DNA of 64,000 nucleotides from Aradus depressus. Taxonomy: Eukaryota; Arthropoda; Insecta; Hemiptera; Aradidae. The notes beneath the pieces are model-generated. The model worked only from the letters and a program-made list of their open reading frames with translations, did no database searches and was not told the DNA's origin. The position numbers were made by a program, and so were the translations under genes. Positions 45,774 through 58,039 of this stretch are shown piece by piece. Numbering within the stretch: the stretch's first letter is position 1; each line of letters starts with the position of its first letter. The stretch is from assembly GCA_963662175.1 (NCBI GenBank), contig OY759221.1:20323027-20387026 (forward strand). The letters run 5' to 3'.

Positions 45774-46407
45774 CTAGGTTGTCAGAATTATACAATCCTC
45801 AAGTCTACTGAGATTACCTAAGGCTGTGATACCCTGTCCCCTAGGGAAATCCTGCCTTAACACAATATGATGTCGGAGGGGGATGTAGAGTGATGTATTG
45901 GCCAGCAGAGCCGGCCGCCCAAAAATACCCCGGAAGGCGTGGGGGGATGTTGAGATGACCCTTGGCTTCACAGCTGGATAGGATAGATAGGAGACTGGTT
46001 TACTTCAACTGGCGTTGTCCTCTGCACTCTGCTTCTGATTTTCTTGGATATATGTCGAACCCCGAGCGAGCTGGGCAGGGCACACTAGTTGGACCAATGG
46101 TATCAAAAGTTCCGACTAGCGGCCCCTTAATCCAGAGCTGCTGAGGGAGTGGGAGCCGATCAGGGGTAGGGTCAGACGTCAGCTGACCCCTGGAACCCTC
46201 TAGCACGGATTCCCAACCGCTCAACAGCCCCGGACCGCACCCGCGCTCGCCAGGGGCCTAAAAGGTTTGGGGACAGTGGCGTGATAGTAGTTCTACCTAG
46301 TAGCTTAAAGGTGAACTACTATCACGGGCCAATCATGTTAAATTGGGGAAGTTTTTATACTGGTTCTCGGCACGTGCGAGAATGTCACGGGAAGAGAGTT
46401 GTTATCA
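45774..46407 (-). mobile_element. Probable LTR of the Ty3/Gypsy-type element
   Basis: Reading the minus strand, a polypurine tract (GGGGTGGGGGAAAT) is followed at 46407 by TGATAACA, then AGTATAAAAAC (TATA box) and an inverted repeat GTGATAGTAGTT/AACTACTATCAC. The GC content is far above the surroundings. The distal end is uncertain, and no second LTR is in view. Confidence 0.45.
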
Positions 46408-46583
46408 ATTTCCCCCACCCCGGTTGACTATTCTCGCACGGCCGACAGGAGCAGGTACGGGAGGACGAAGCACCTCATTTATTAAAGATAACAATTGAAA
46501 CACAATAATATAAACAAGAATAAACACAAACACAACACAAAACAAAACAAGGTAAAGCTGTCCGTCCGGTCAGTCGGCATGGT

Positions 46584-47027
46584 TCACGGTGGCTGCTCAC
46601 CTGGATGCTCTGTGTCTGGCTGGGAATGACCCGGCAAGTTCCGCCGGCGTCGTCCCACGGCACGAGGATTCCCTCTGGGCCGGAAGTCAGGATCAGGTTC
46701 GGTAGATGTAGTGGGTCTCCAGTCGGCGGCGGGTTTTAGTAGCGACGAGTGAACCTTCAACTCCGCTTCCCCATACCGAACGTTGAAAACGCCGCTACCG
46801 AGGTCCTCCGTTACGACGTAGGGTCCCAGCCATTTGGGTTGGAAAGTCCTCCCTTGGGCCATATTTTTCACTAGGACTCGGTCGCCTACCTTGCTGGCAC
46901 TCCTCGTGGAAAACACCTTCGCTCTCCTGCTATTTAGGTAACCGGCCTGGTTACAAATATTGTCAAGTATTTGAGTTGTCAATGGCATAATAATATAACC
47001 CTCATTTCTTATATAAGGTATATCCAT
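46584..47027 (-). pseudogene. Ty3/Gypsy polyprotein 3' end (integrase C-terminal domain)
   Basis: The 147-residue frame contains VGDRVLVKNMAQGRTFQPKW, LGPYVVTEDLGSG and VHSSLLKP. These form the SH3-like integrase tail of Ty3/Gypsy pol (GDRVLV..F.PKW.GPYVV...VH...LKP). A Pro/Arg-rich extension runs to the stop at 46584, next to the presumed polypurine tract and LTR. Upstream integrase core, RNase H and RT are missing, replaced by AT-rich DNA. It is a truncated remnant. Confidence 0.85.
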
Positions 47028-47029
47028 GT

Positions 47030-48463
47030 ATCATACCCCAAACTTTAGTTTTTAATTTTTTTTATTTATTTATTCCTATTATTTTTTAAATTATATTATT
47101 GTATTTTCTTGATTTTATTGTATCATTGACCATTCAAATGTTTGTAATTGTTCCGTAATGGCAGGATCCCCCCCCCTAAATCCCAAATGGACTTCTCTAA
47201 GGGCAGGCATTTTATATATACATATACATATATTAAATTGTAACGTATTTCTTTACATAACCCTATTTTTTTATTTGAAGTGGCTTAAACCACTCTAACC
47301 GATTTTACATTTCGGTTAAGAGGATGTCTACTGTATGTGTGTCCATGAATTCGATCACTTCTGGTAGATTTCAGCAGATTTATGTAGAAATCGACTTACT
47401 TTTTCATCTTTGTATGCTTTATACTTTGTCAGAAATTCCATACTTAGATTCAAAAGACAAAAAGTAAGTTGCCTATTTATTTTTAAGGATCTCTGTTATT
47501 TAGGGTTGGTTAAAAAAAATCATTCCTAATTTTTACGTTCCTAAATAAGCAGACAAAGCTATGCCTAGTTGCCCACAGAGGAAAACAAGGCTGCCTCCTA
47601 GATCAGGGAGTTGAAGGCACAACGGCAGATGGTGCTTAAAATATATATATTTTTTTATAAGTGATAAAATATACTATAAAATATAAATAAATGGAACAGA
47701 ATGGATTGTTATTTCTTATATTAAAATACATAAACGTCGTACATAGAAAGAGATAAACGCTAATCATGTTATAGTTCATTTTGCCAGTGAGGTGTTATCG
47801 GGAATGTTTCGTTTGTTCTGTCAAGTTCGACAGTGTTTTCACCCCTTAATTAACGAATGAACAAGACTGACCTGCTAATTATATTACTTCCCTTATACAA
47901 CTATAGCTAAGGAAATAAAAGGATATTACTTTTATTAGGTACTTATATATTTTGTACATAGTTTTCTTTATGTATTTTATTATTTTCACTGCCATATACA
48001 GGGTGATTCCCTTGTAACTTTAAAAAAAAATTGGATGAAACTAGACCGAAAATGGAGTAGAATGCCCCAAACCGCACCTTTCTATTTCAATCCGTTGCCG
48101 AAATTTGATTTTTTAAAGGTTTTTTCGAGAAAACCACGTTTTTTGCCAGCAAGTCCCACATTTGTCCCCTTTAAAATATCATCACCGACACCCTAATCAG
48201 CGTTACATTTCCTATCAGACCAGTTTACTTTTAACTTTGAAAATTACCAACTTAGAACCGAAATAACAGCTAAAACCTTAACATATTAGAAAAATTAAAA
48301 TTTCGGGAAATACTTCCACGTCAACTACTTTCCCGCTCAAGGACCGCTTTAACCGTCCAGGGGGCTAGAAAACTTGCAAATTTAATCAGCTTTCTATTGG
48401 TATGGTCAACTTTGCGATTCCGTATCGATTTCATGGAGAAATTTAAGGTTGAATGCGAAAAAA
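47030..48463. other. No gene recognised
   Basis: AT-rich sequence. CAGGGTGATTCCCTTGTAAC at about 47999 looks like a mariner-type terminal repeat, but no matching opposite end is found nearby. Confidence 0.4.
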
Positions 48464-48503
48464 CGTGATGTAAATCGAATGAATCTAAAGAGGTCACAAA
48501 CGC

Positions 48504-48538
<35 letters not shown>

Positions 48539-48682
48539 CTATAGATCATAAGAGTGGCCAGTTCAGGTCTCATAATAACAAGAGTGGACACTTATGATCT
48601 CTAAATAATAAAAAAAATTAAAAAAAAAAAAAAAAAAAAAAAAATTGCGTTTGTGACCTCTTTAGATTTGATTTACATCACG
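48464..48682. repeat. Inverted repeat with poly(T)/poly(A) inner arms
   Basis: The arms CGTGATGTAAATC...GAGGTCACAAACGCA (about 45 nt) continue into a T run of about 30 and, on the other side, an A run. The loop holds a second small inverted repeat (GATCATAAGAGTG/CACTTATGATC). It looks like a head-to-head fusion of two poly(A)-tailed sequences. Confidence 0.85.
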
Positions 48683-48736
48683 GAATAGAGAAATCTAGAA
48701 CAGAAATTTAGGAAGAGCGCCGAATGACTGCGACCT

Positions 48737-48772
48737 AAGCTCTTCCCTGTTAGCTCTACTGTGGGATAAAAT
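48737..48772 (-). mobile_element. SINE 3' fragment
   Basis: CTTCCCTGTTAGCTCTACTG and GTGGGA match the variant 3' body of the SINE at 61530. Confidence 0.5.
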
Positions 48773-50084
48773 TATATATCATATTAGATTTGAACCCACT
48801 ACAAAAATTTTTTGGAGTGAAAATTCAAAACAGAATGAATTATTATTATTGTTTTTATTATTATTCATACATATAAACATAAATAATATAATAATGAAAT
48901 GATAGAATAATATTTATTTAGTGAGATATTTGTTTCTCAATTCTTTCACTTAGCTTTTGCAAGTCAATCTCAATGTGCGTATTTGCACATGTTTTGTGCA
49001 AAAACATATTTTGTAAAATTGTGATGTTGAAATGAATCTCGCGGGCCGTAAAATTATTCAAGGCGGGCCGTGGGTTGGCCACTCCTGATGTAGAGGGTAT
49101 TAAAAGGCTGCAATGGTCTTGTTTATGTTTGTACAGGTGTATGCAAGTAAACCCACCTTCACTCCCTCCTTAAAATCTACATCTGTTTTTTTTTGTATTT
49201 TGATCAGGTTTTGAAGCCTCTTGCCCCAGTGTGCGGCGCCCTCCTACCCTCATCCGGTATTATAATCAAGCTATGAGTAAACTAGTGACTAAGATCCCTA
49301 GAAAAAAAAAATTGTTTGGCAGAAATCCAACCTTATAAGTATGGAACACTTTAAATATAATTAGTCTACAAAAGAAAGTGGAGAAAAAAAAAAAAACAAA
49401 CATTGTGTCGGAAGTGTCCAATTAAGTGTGTGAGTTGTCGCCAGGGAGATAACAGCCATCTTAATAGAGGATATGTTCCTAAATTGAATGGTTTTTAAAA
49501 TATTTCCACAGTTTGTCATCACGGTGGCAGAAATACGGGCCTTACCTCATCAGGGAAGTAGGCGGAGTACATACAGTCATAATATTAGATATGATATCTG
49601 ACCTCGGAGGTAAACTGCACTATGTGATAAAAACCCAATTTTACAGCTGAGCGCTTTCAAATTTTGAACTGTCAATTTCACCACAATGGCATTCAATTTT
49701 CCTGCTTTCATAACTACAGTTATTCTTAACCATTCATTGAAATACTCAGGCCGCATTAAAAGACAAATATTTGTATCTCTTTATTGCCTCAAAATAAAAA
49801 AGCATCAAGTCGACTTAGTTCTGTTTCTCCCCAAATTGACATTAGGGTTAGTGCAGTTTATCAACCTGTTATTTTGTAATTGCTTTAAAAAGGACACGAT
49901 GCGATATACCACTAAATATAGCTCAAACAGATGTACAACTTAGTGCAATGAAACGATTTTGGAAAAAAACTTACATAGTGCACTTTACCTTCGAGGTACA
50001 GATATATAACACCGGTTATCCTGTTACTTTGAAAAGGATCATACTTCCGAAAAACTAGATTGTTGGATAAAAAAAAAATACGTC
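48773..50084. other. No gene recognised
   Basis: AT-rich DNA with small reading frames lacking recognisable content. A short GC-richer patch lies near 49.2-49.3 kb. Confidence 0.4.
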
Positions 50085-50880
50085 GGCAAATCACCGGCAA
50101 TGTACTTCTCCAGCTCAAATTAATTGACTAAGTTGTTGCTCTTCCTCTGAAACCAAATTACTGATCTGGTTAAAAAATGATCTTGCACAGGAGGTTCTTA
50201 ATCCTAATACTAAATATCGTGTTGATACATTCATTACTTCGGCAGTTAGTCGTTTTTTTTTTAGTTGAACAGAGAAAGCGAAAAATAAGTTGATTATTTC
50301 GTGCTGGGGAAGTACATTGCCGGTGATTTACCATATTTTTTCTTTCAATCCTTTAAAATAATTTTTAAAGACTAAAACAAATGAATAAAACCTTTTTGTT
50401 TTTTTAAGTAGTCATCATTAGTCACCGGATATAGACTGATTACACAAAAAAAAGTCGTCGGTGTAATCACCGGCCATGTACTTCTCCAGAAATAATTAAT
50501 TAACTTTTCGCTCTACCTCCAAAATCAGTCAACCGTTTGCGCTAATATTCAACAGTTCCGGGGCTCCTAAATCCTTATAATACATTTTGTGACGATGAAT
50601 TCATTACATCGGCATATTTGGGTTTTTGAACTGAGCCCCCTCCCCTGAACCCCCTTCCTTTCAGCCGATATCGCTGAAATTTTACAGGTTCCGTCCTCAT
50701 GGGGTTTTGACTTTAAATATGAAATTTCATGTCGATACATTCATTACATCGGCAGATATTAGGATTTTTGAGTTGAGTTCCCCACTTCCCTTCCATACTG
50801 CCGATACAGCTGATAAATAATATGTTTCATCCTTATGGGGTTTTCAATTCTTATATGAAATTTTGTGAATATATATTCAC
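50085..50880 (-). repeat. Dispersed repeats carrying satellite-like modules
   Basis: Two or three copies of the family start with GTCGGCAAATCACCGGCAAT or GTCGTCGGTGTAATCACCGG and contain modules beginning GTCGATACATTCATTACATC. On the minus strand these read CCGATGTAATGAATGTATCG, exactly the satellite core at 52-57 kb. Confidence 0.8.
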
Positions 50881-51060
50881 TAGCAGTAATACCCAGCGTT
50901 GCTCGGGGGAACTTTGAATTTTCTCCCAATATCTCCTATAAGTCTATTCAATTTTTCGACAGTACATTCATGATGTTATAATTTTCAATTATTCATACGG
51001 AATAAGGCTTATAGTCATTTAGCTATAGTAACGCTAGTACGTTTTTAGGACCCCTGGGCA

Positions 51061-51357
51061 CCACAGCTAGTATGCGCCTTTCAACGGCGGAAACCACAGC
51101 TAGTGAATACTTAGCATCGCTGGACATCCTAGCCGCACTGTACTTAAGAACGCTTGTGACCACAGCTAGTATGCGCCTTTCAACGGCGGAAACCACAGCT
51201 AGTGAATACTTAGCATCGCTGGACATCCTAGCCGCACTGTACTTAAGAACGCTTGTGACCACAGCTAGTATGCGCCTTTCAACGGCGGAAACCACAGCTA
51301 GTGAATACTTAGCATCGCTGGACATCCTAGCCGCACTGTACTTAAGAACGCTTGTGA
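51061..51357 (+). repeat. 99-bp tandem repeat, three identical copies
   Basis: The copies begin at 51061, 51160 and 51259 with CCACAGCTAGTATGCGCC and are nearly identical. As 99 is divisible by three, long open frames appear on both strands, but they carry no protein signature. Confidence 0.95.
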
Positions 51358-51785
51358 CCACAGCTAGTACGTAGTTAGGAACGCTGGGCACAATAGGTAG
51401 TATATGCCTTGCAACGGCGGACCCCACATCTAGTACGAAGTTAGGAACGCTGGGCACTACAGGTATTAAGTGCCTTGCAACAGCGGCCACCACCGCTAGT
51501 ACGTAGTTAGGAACGCTGGGCACCACAGCTGGTATGTGCCTTGCAACAGCGGACCCCACAGCTACTACGAAGTCAGGAACGCTGGGCACTACAGGTATTA
51601 AGTGCCTTGCAACAGCGGACACCACTGGTAGTACGTAGTTAGAAACGCTAGGCACCACAGCTAGTAAGTGTGTTGCAACAGCGGACCCCTCAGCTAGTAC
51701 GATATTAGGAACGCTGGGCATCGCAGCTAATAAATGCCTTGCAACAGCGGACCCCACAGCGAATACATAGTTACTACTACTACAT
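51358..51785 (+). repeat. 66-bp tandem repeat, about six diverged copies
   Basis: The unit is CTAGTACGTAGTTAGGAACG plus CTGGGCACCACAGC and GCCTTGCAACAGCGGACC. It is related to the 99-bp unit, which equals 1.5 such units. Two more units recur near 57681-57790. Confidence 0.88.
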
Positions 51786-52620
51786 GTGAAATTCATGACA
51801 ATCCGACCAACCGTTAAAGAGTTGGCACTATATTTATACTTAGGCCCCCCCCCCCCCGTTCAAATTTTTGGGACGCCACACACCTTATTTGTCTTTTTGA
51901 CCTTAAGAAATTCTACTTGTGAAATTTCGTGACAATCCGACCAACAGTTAATGAGCTAGCTCTATATTTATACTTAGCCCCCCCCACAACCCCCTCTCCC
52001 GTTCAGAATTTTGAGACGCCACACACCTTATTTTTCTATTTGGCCTTCAGGAATACTACCTACATGCGAAATTTCGTGACAATCAGACCAACCGTTAATG
52101 AGGTGGGACTATATTTATACTTGACCCCCCAAAACCCCCAATCCCGTTCAAAATGTTGGGACGCCACACACCTTATTTTTCTTTTTGACCTTAAGAAATG
52201 CTACTTGTGAAATTTCGTGACAATCAGACTAACCGTTAATGAGGTGGGACTATATTTATACTTGGACCCCCCCACAACCCCCCCTCCCGTTCAACATTTT
52301 GGGACGCCACACACCTTATTTTTCTTTTTGGCCTTCTAGAATACTACATAAAAAATTTCATGACAATCCGACCATTAGTTAATGAGTTAGCACTATTTTA
52401 ATGCTTAGCCCCCCCTTTCAACCCCCCCTCCCGTTCGAAATGTTGGGACGCCACATAGCCTATTATTCAATCGGTCTTGAAAGGATGCTACATGTGAAGT
52501 TTCATGAATATCCGTCCAGCCGTTTGCGCGTGATGCTGGAACAAACATACAAACAAACCCCGTTTCAGTATAGAAGTATAGAAGTCGGTGGAAGAGAATG
52601 GGTAGATAAGCGAATCTGAA
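51786..52620 (+). repeat. B-family tandem repeat, about 145 bp, five to six copies
   Basis: Each copy has CTACATGTGAAATTTCATGA or a close variant, then CAATCCGACCA, TTAATGAG and a C-rich stretch, then GACGCCACACACCTTATT. The last copy ends CAGCCGTTTGCGCGTGATGC followed by TGGAACAAACATACAAAC. Confidence 0.85.
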
Positions 52621-55600
52621 TTTAAAAATCCCAATAACTGCCGATGTAATGAATGTATCAACATCAAATTTCGTATTTAAACATAACATCCGCGGAGGAC
52701 ATAACCAGTAAAATTTCAGCGATATCGGCCGAGGGGAGGGGGGAGTTCCGGGGTGGGGGCTCAATTAAAAAATCCCAATAACTGCCGATGTAATGAATGT
52801 AACAACATCAAATTTCGTATTTAAACATAACATCCGCGGAGGACATAACCAGTCAAATTTCAGCGATAGCGGCCGAAGGGAAGGGGGAGTTCCGGGGTGG
52901 GGGCTCAATTCAAAAATCCCAATAACTGCCGATGTAATGAATGTATCGACATCAAATTTTGTATTTAAAACTAAAATCCACTTAGGACATAACCAGTAAA
53001 ATTTCAGCGATATCGGCCGAGGGGAGGGGAGAGTTCCGGGATGGGGGCTCAATTAAAAAATCACAATAACTGCCGATGTAATGAATGTATCAACATTAAA
53101 TTTCGTATTTAAAATTAAAATCCACTTAGGACATAACCAGTCAAATTTCAGCGATATCGGCCGAGGGGAGGGGGGAGTTCCGGGGAAGGGGCTCAGTTCA
53201 AAAATCCACAACCCCCCTCCCGTTCACAATTTTGTGACGCCAAACACTTTTTTTTTCTATTTGGCCTTCAAGAATACTACATATAAAATTTCATGACAAT
53301 CCGACCATTAATTAATGAGTTAGCATTATTTTAATGCTTAGCCCCCCCTTTCAACCCCCCCTCCCGTCCGAAATGTTGGGACTCCACATAGCCTATTATT
53401 CACATGGTCTTGAAAGGATGCTACATGTGAAGTTTCATGAATATCCGTCCAGCCGTTTGCGCGTGATGCTGGAACAAACATACAAACAAACCCCGTTTCA
53501 GTATAGAAGTATAGAAGTCGGTGGAAGAGAATGGGTAGATAAGCGAATCTGAATTTAAAAATCCCAATAACTGCCGATGTAATGAATGTATCAACATCAA
53601 ATTTCGTATTTAAACATAACATCCGCGGAGGACATAACCAGTAAAATTTCAGCGATATCGGCCGAGGGGAGAGGGGAGTTCCGGGGTGGGGGCTCAATTC
53701 AAAAATCCTAATAACTGCCCATGTAATGAATGTATCGACATCAAATTTTGTATTTAAAACTAAAATCCACTTAGGACATAACCAGTAAACTTTCAGCGAT
53801 AGCGGCCGAAGGGAAGGGGGAGTTCCGGGGTGGGGGCTCAATTCAAAAATCCCAATAACTGCCCATGTAATGAATGTATCGACATCAAATTTTGTATTTA
53901 AAACTAAAATCCACTTAGGACATAACCAGTAAAATTTCAGCGATATCGGCCGAGGGGAGGGGGGAGTTCCGGGATGGGGGCTCAATTAAAAAATCACAAT
54001 AACTGCCGATGTAATGAATGTATCAACATTAAATTTCGTATTTAAACTTAAAATCCACTTGGGACATAACCAGTCAAATTTCAGCGATATCGGTCGAGGG
54101 GAGGGGGGAGTTCCGGGGAGGGGGCTCAGTTCAAAAATCCACAACCCCCCTCCCGTTCACAATTTTGTGTCGCCAAACACTTTTTTTTCCTATTTGGCCT
54201 TGAAGAATACTACATATAAAATTTCATGACAATCCGACCATTAATTAATGAGTTAGCAATATTTTAATGCTTAGCCTCCCCTTACAACCCCCCCTCCCGT
54301 TCGAAATGTTGGGACGCCACATAGCCTATTATTCAATCGGTCTTGAAAGGATGCTACATGTGAAGTTTCATGAATATCCGTCCAGCCGTTTGCGCGTGAT
54401 GCTGGAACAAACATACAAACAAACCCCGTTTCAGTATAGAAGTATAGAAGCCGGTGGAAGAGAATGGGTAGATAAGCGAATCTGAATTTAAAAATCCCAA
54501 TAACTGCCGATGTAATGAATGTATCAACATCAAATTTCGTATTTAAACATAACATCCGCGGAGGACATAACCAGTCAAATTTCAACGATATCGGCCGAGG
54601 GGACGGGGAGTTCCAGGGTGGGGGCTCAATTCAAAAATCCCAAGAACTGCCGATGTAATGAATGTAACAACATCAAATTTCGTATTTAAACATAACATCC
54701 GCGGAGGACATAACCACTCAAATTTCAGCGATATCGGCCGAGGGGAGGGGGGAGTTCCGGGGTGGGGGCTCAATTCAAAAATCCCAATAACTGCCCATGT
54801 AATGAGTGTATCGACATCAAATTTCGTATTTAAAACTAAAATCCACTTAGGACATAACCAGTAAAATTTCAGCGATATCGGCCGAAGGGAAGGGGGAGTT
54901 CCGGGGTGGGGGCTCAATTCAAAAATCCCAATAACTGCCGATGTAATGAATGTATCGACATCAAATTTTGTATTTAAAACTAAAATCCACTTAGGACATA
55001 ACCAGTAAAATTCCAGCGATATCTGCCGAGGGGAGGGGGAAGTTCCGGGGAGGGGGCTCAATTAAAAAATCCCAATAACTGCCGATGTAATGAATGTATC
55101 AACATCAAATTTCGTATTTAAAATTAAAATCCACTTAGGACATAACCAGTCAAATTTCAGCGATATCAGCCGAGGGGAGGGGGGAGTTCCGGGGTGGGGG
55201 CTCAATTCAAAAATCCCAATAACTGCCCATGTAATGAATGTATCGACATCAAATTTCGTATTTAAAACTGAAATCCACTTAGGACATAACCAGTGAAATT
55301 TCAGCGATATCGGCCGAAGGGAAGGGGGAGTTCCGGGATGGGGGCTCAATTCAAAAATCCGAATAACTGCCGATGTAATGAATGTATCGACATCAAATTT
55401 TGTATTTAAAACTAAAATCCACTTAGGACATAACCAGTAAAATTTCAGCGATATCGGCCGAGGGGAGGGGAGAGTTCCGGGATGGGGGCTCAATTAAAAA
55501 ATCCGAATAACTGCCGATGTAATGAATGTATCAACATCAAATTTCGTATTTGAACATAACATCCGCGGAGGACATAACCAGTCAAATTTCAGCGATATCG

Positions 55601-57365
55601 GCCGAGGGGAGGGGGGAGTTCCGGGGTGGGGGCTCAATTCAAAAATCCCAATAACTGCCCATGTAATGAATGTATCGACATAAAATTTCGTATTTAAAAC
55701 TAATATCCACTTAGGACATAACCAGTAATATTTCAGCGATATCGGCCGAAGGGAAGGGGGAGTTCCGGGGTTGGGGCTCAATTCAAAAATCCCAATAACT
55801 GCCGATGTAATGAATGTATCGACATCAAATTTTGTATTTAAAACTAAAATCCACTTAGGACATAACCAGTAAAATTTCAGCGATATCGGCCGAGGGGAGG
55901 GGAGAGTTCCGGGATGGGGGCTCAATTAAAAAATCCAAATAACTGCCGATGTAATGAATGTATCGATATCAAATTTCGTATTTAAAATTAAAATCAAGTT
56001 AGGACATAACCAGTCAAATTTCAGCGATATCGGCCGAGGGGAGGGGGGAGTTCCGGGGAGGGGGCTCAGTTCAAAAATCCACAACCCCCCTCCCGTTCAG
56101 AATTTTGTGACGCCACACACCTTTTTTTTCTATTTGGTCTTCAAGAATACTACATATAAAATTGCATGACAATCCGACCATTAATTAATGAGTTAGCACT
56201 ATTTTAATGCTTAGCCCCCCCTTACAACCCCCCCTCCCGTTCGGAATGTTGGGACGCCACATAGCCTATTATTCAATCGGTCTTGAAAGGATGCTACATG
56301 TGAAGTTTCATGAATATTTGTCCAGCCATTTGCGCGTGATGCTGGAACAAAAATACAAACAAACCCCGTTTCAGTATAGAAGTATAGAAGCCGGTGGAAG
56401 AGAATGGGTAGATAAGCGAATCTGAATTAAAAAATCCCAATAACTGCCGATGTAATGAATGTATCAACATCAAATTTCGTATTTGAAATTAACATTTGCA
56501 GAGGACATAACCAGTCAAATTTCAGCGATATCGGCCGAGGGGAGAGGGGAGTTCCGGGGTGGGGGCTCAATTCAAAAATCCCAATAACTGCCCATGTAAT
56601 GAATGTATCGACATCAAATTTCGTATTTAAAACTAAAATCATGTTAGGACATAACCAGTCAAATTTCAGCGATATCGGCCGAGGGGAGGGGGGAGTTCCG
56701 GGGAGGGGGCTCAGTTCAAAAATCCACAACCCCCCTCCCGTTCAGAATTTTGTGACGCCACACACCTTTTTTTTCTATTTGGTCTTCAAGAATACTACAT
56801 ATAAAATTGCATGACAATCCGACCATTAATTAATGAGTTCGCACTATTTTAATGCTTAGCCCCCCCTTACAACCCCCCCTCCCGTTCGGAATGTTGGGAC
56901 GCCACATAGCCTATTATTCAATCGGTCTTGAAAGGATGCTACATGTGAAGTTTCATGAATATTTGTCCAGCCGTTTGCGCGTGATGCTGGAACAAAAATA
57001 CAAACAAACCCCGTTTCAGTATAGAAGTATAGAAGCCGGTGGAAGAGAATGGGTAGATAAGCGAATCTGAATTAAAAAATCCCAATAACTGCCGATGTAA
57101 TGAATGTATCAACATCAAATTTCGTATTTGAAATTAACATTCGCAGAGGACATAACCAGTCAAATTTCAGCGATATCGGCCGAGGGGAGAGGGGAGTTCC
57201 GGGGTGGGGGCTCAATTCAAAAATCCCAATAACTGCCCATGTAATGAATGTATCGACATCAAATTTCGTATTTAAAACTAAAATCCACTTAGGACATAAC
57301 CAGTAAAATTTCAGCGATATCGGCCGAAGGGAGGGGGGAGTTCCGGGGTGGGGGCTCATTTGAAA
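52621..57365 (+). repeat. 144-bp satellite (23 units) with five 357-bp insert modules
   Basis: The core GCCGATGTAATGAATGTATC recurs at 144-bp steps. Using the ATG in that core as anchor, units are at 52649, 52793, 52937, 53081; 53582, 53726, 53870, 54014; 54515 and then every 144 (once 143) to 55954; 56455, 56599; 57100, 57244. Between groups the step is 501, i.e. 144 plus a 357-bp B-type module. Four of these modules lie between groups and one at 52.3-52.6 kb leads the array. Two sequence types alternate (CATAACATCCGCGGAGG and CTAAAATCCACTTAGG). The reading frames here are a by-product of the 48-codon period. Confidence 0.95.
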
Positions 57366-57925
57366 AATCCACAACCCCCCTCCCGTTCACAATTTTGTGA
57401 CGTTATACACTTTTTTTTCCTATTTGGCCTTCAAGAATACTACATTTGAAATTTCATGACAATCCGACCATTAATTAATGAGCTACCGGTATCATTATAT
57501 TTAGGGCTACCCCCACAACCCCCCTCCTGATCAAAATGTTGTGACGCCACCTACCGTATTTTTCAATTTAGCCTTTAAGAACACTACATGTGAAATTCCA
57601 TGACAATCCGACCATTAGTTAATTATCTACCCGTATCTTTATATTTAGGCATACCCCACAACCCCCCCCCCCCCCCTCCCAAGCGTGCCTTGCAACGGCG
57701 GAGCCCACTGCTAGTATGTAGTTAGGACCACTGGGCATCACAGCTAGTGTGTTCCTTGCAACGGCGGACTCCACAGCCAGTATGTAGTTAGGCCCCCCTT
57801 ACAACCCCCCCTCCCTATTATTCAATCGGGCTCAAAAGGATGCTACATGGGAAGTTTCATAAAAATCCGTCCAGCCGTTTGGGCGTGATGCTGGAACAAA
57901 CATACAAACAAACTATTAGGGCTTA
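57366..57925 (+). repeat. Terminal B-type units of the array
   Basis: B units at about 57366-57660, two 66-bp-like units at 57681-57790 and the terminal CCGTCCAGCCGTTTGGGCGT-type end up to 57925. The order mirrors the left end of the array. Confidence 0.75.
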
Positions 57926-58000
57926 CATAAGTTAATAATTGGAAAATTGTTAAACGATACTTTTTTGTGTATTTTGTAACTTCTGATTGAAACACATATA

Positions 58001-58035
58001 CATATGCTATTAATAATTATTATTAATAGCATATG
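58001..58035. repeat. 35-bp palindrome
   Basis: CATATGCTATTAATAAT and its complement lie around a short centre, at the border between the array and a GC-rich segment. Confidence 0.8.
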
Positions 58036-58039
58036 GGTA

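Larger units (their letters stand above)
50877..57925 (+). repeat. Seven-kilobase composite tandem array
   Basis: It starts CACTAGCAGTAATACCCAGC followed by GTTGCTCGGGG, and ends GATGCTGGAACAAACATACA followed by AACAAACTATTA. Both are phrases typical of one insect interspersed repeat type with RTE-like 3' ends. In between lie 99-bp and 66-bp repeats, a 145-bp family (B), a 144-bp family (A), and 357-bp modules. The whole looks like one mobile repeat whose interior expanded by tandem duplication. Confidence 0.8.

Noticed and set aside
47998..48040. Complete mariner MITE starting CAGGGTGATTCCC
   Set aside because: Only one end is visible; no complementary end or TA pair was found nearby.
51023..51796. 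257-codon minus-strand frame of VVPSVPNYVL-type repeats
   Set aside because: It follows the 66- and 99-bp DNA repeats, both multiples of three; the opposite strand is open too. No evidence of translation.
53338..53985. 215-codon minus-strand open frame and its relatives in 52.4-57.4 kb
   Set aside because: It is a 48-residue period produced by the 144-bp satellite; similar frames appear on both strands and none has a start, splice site or domain.
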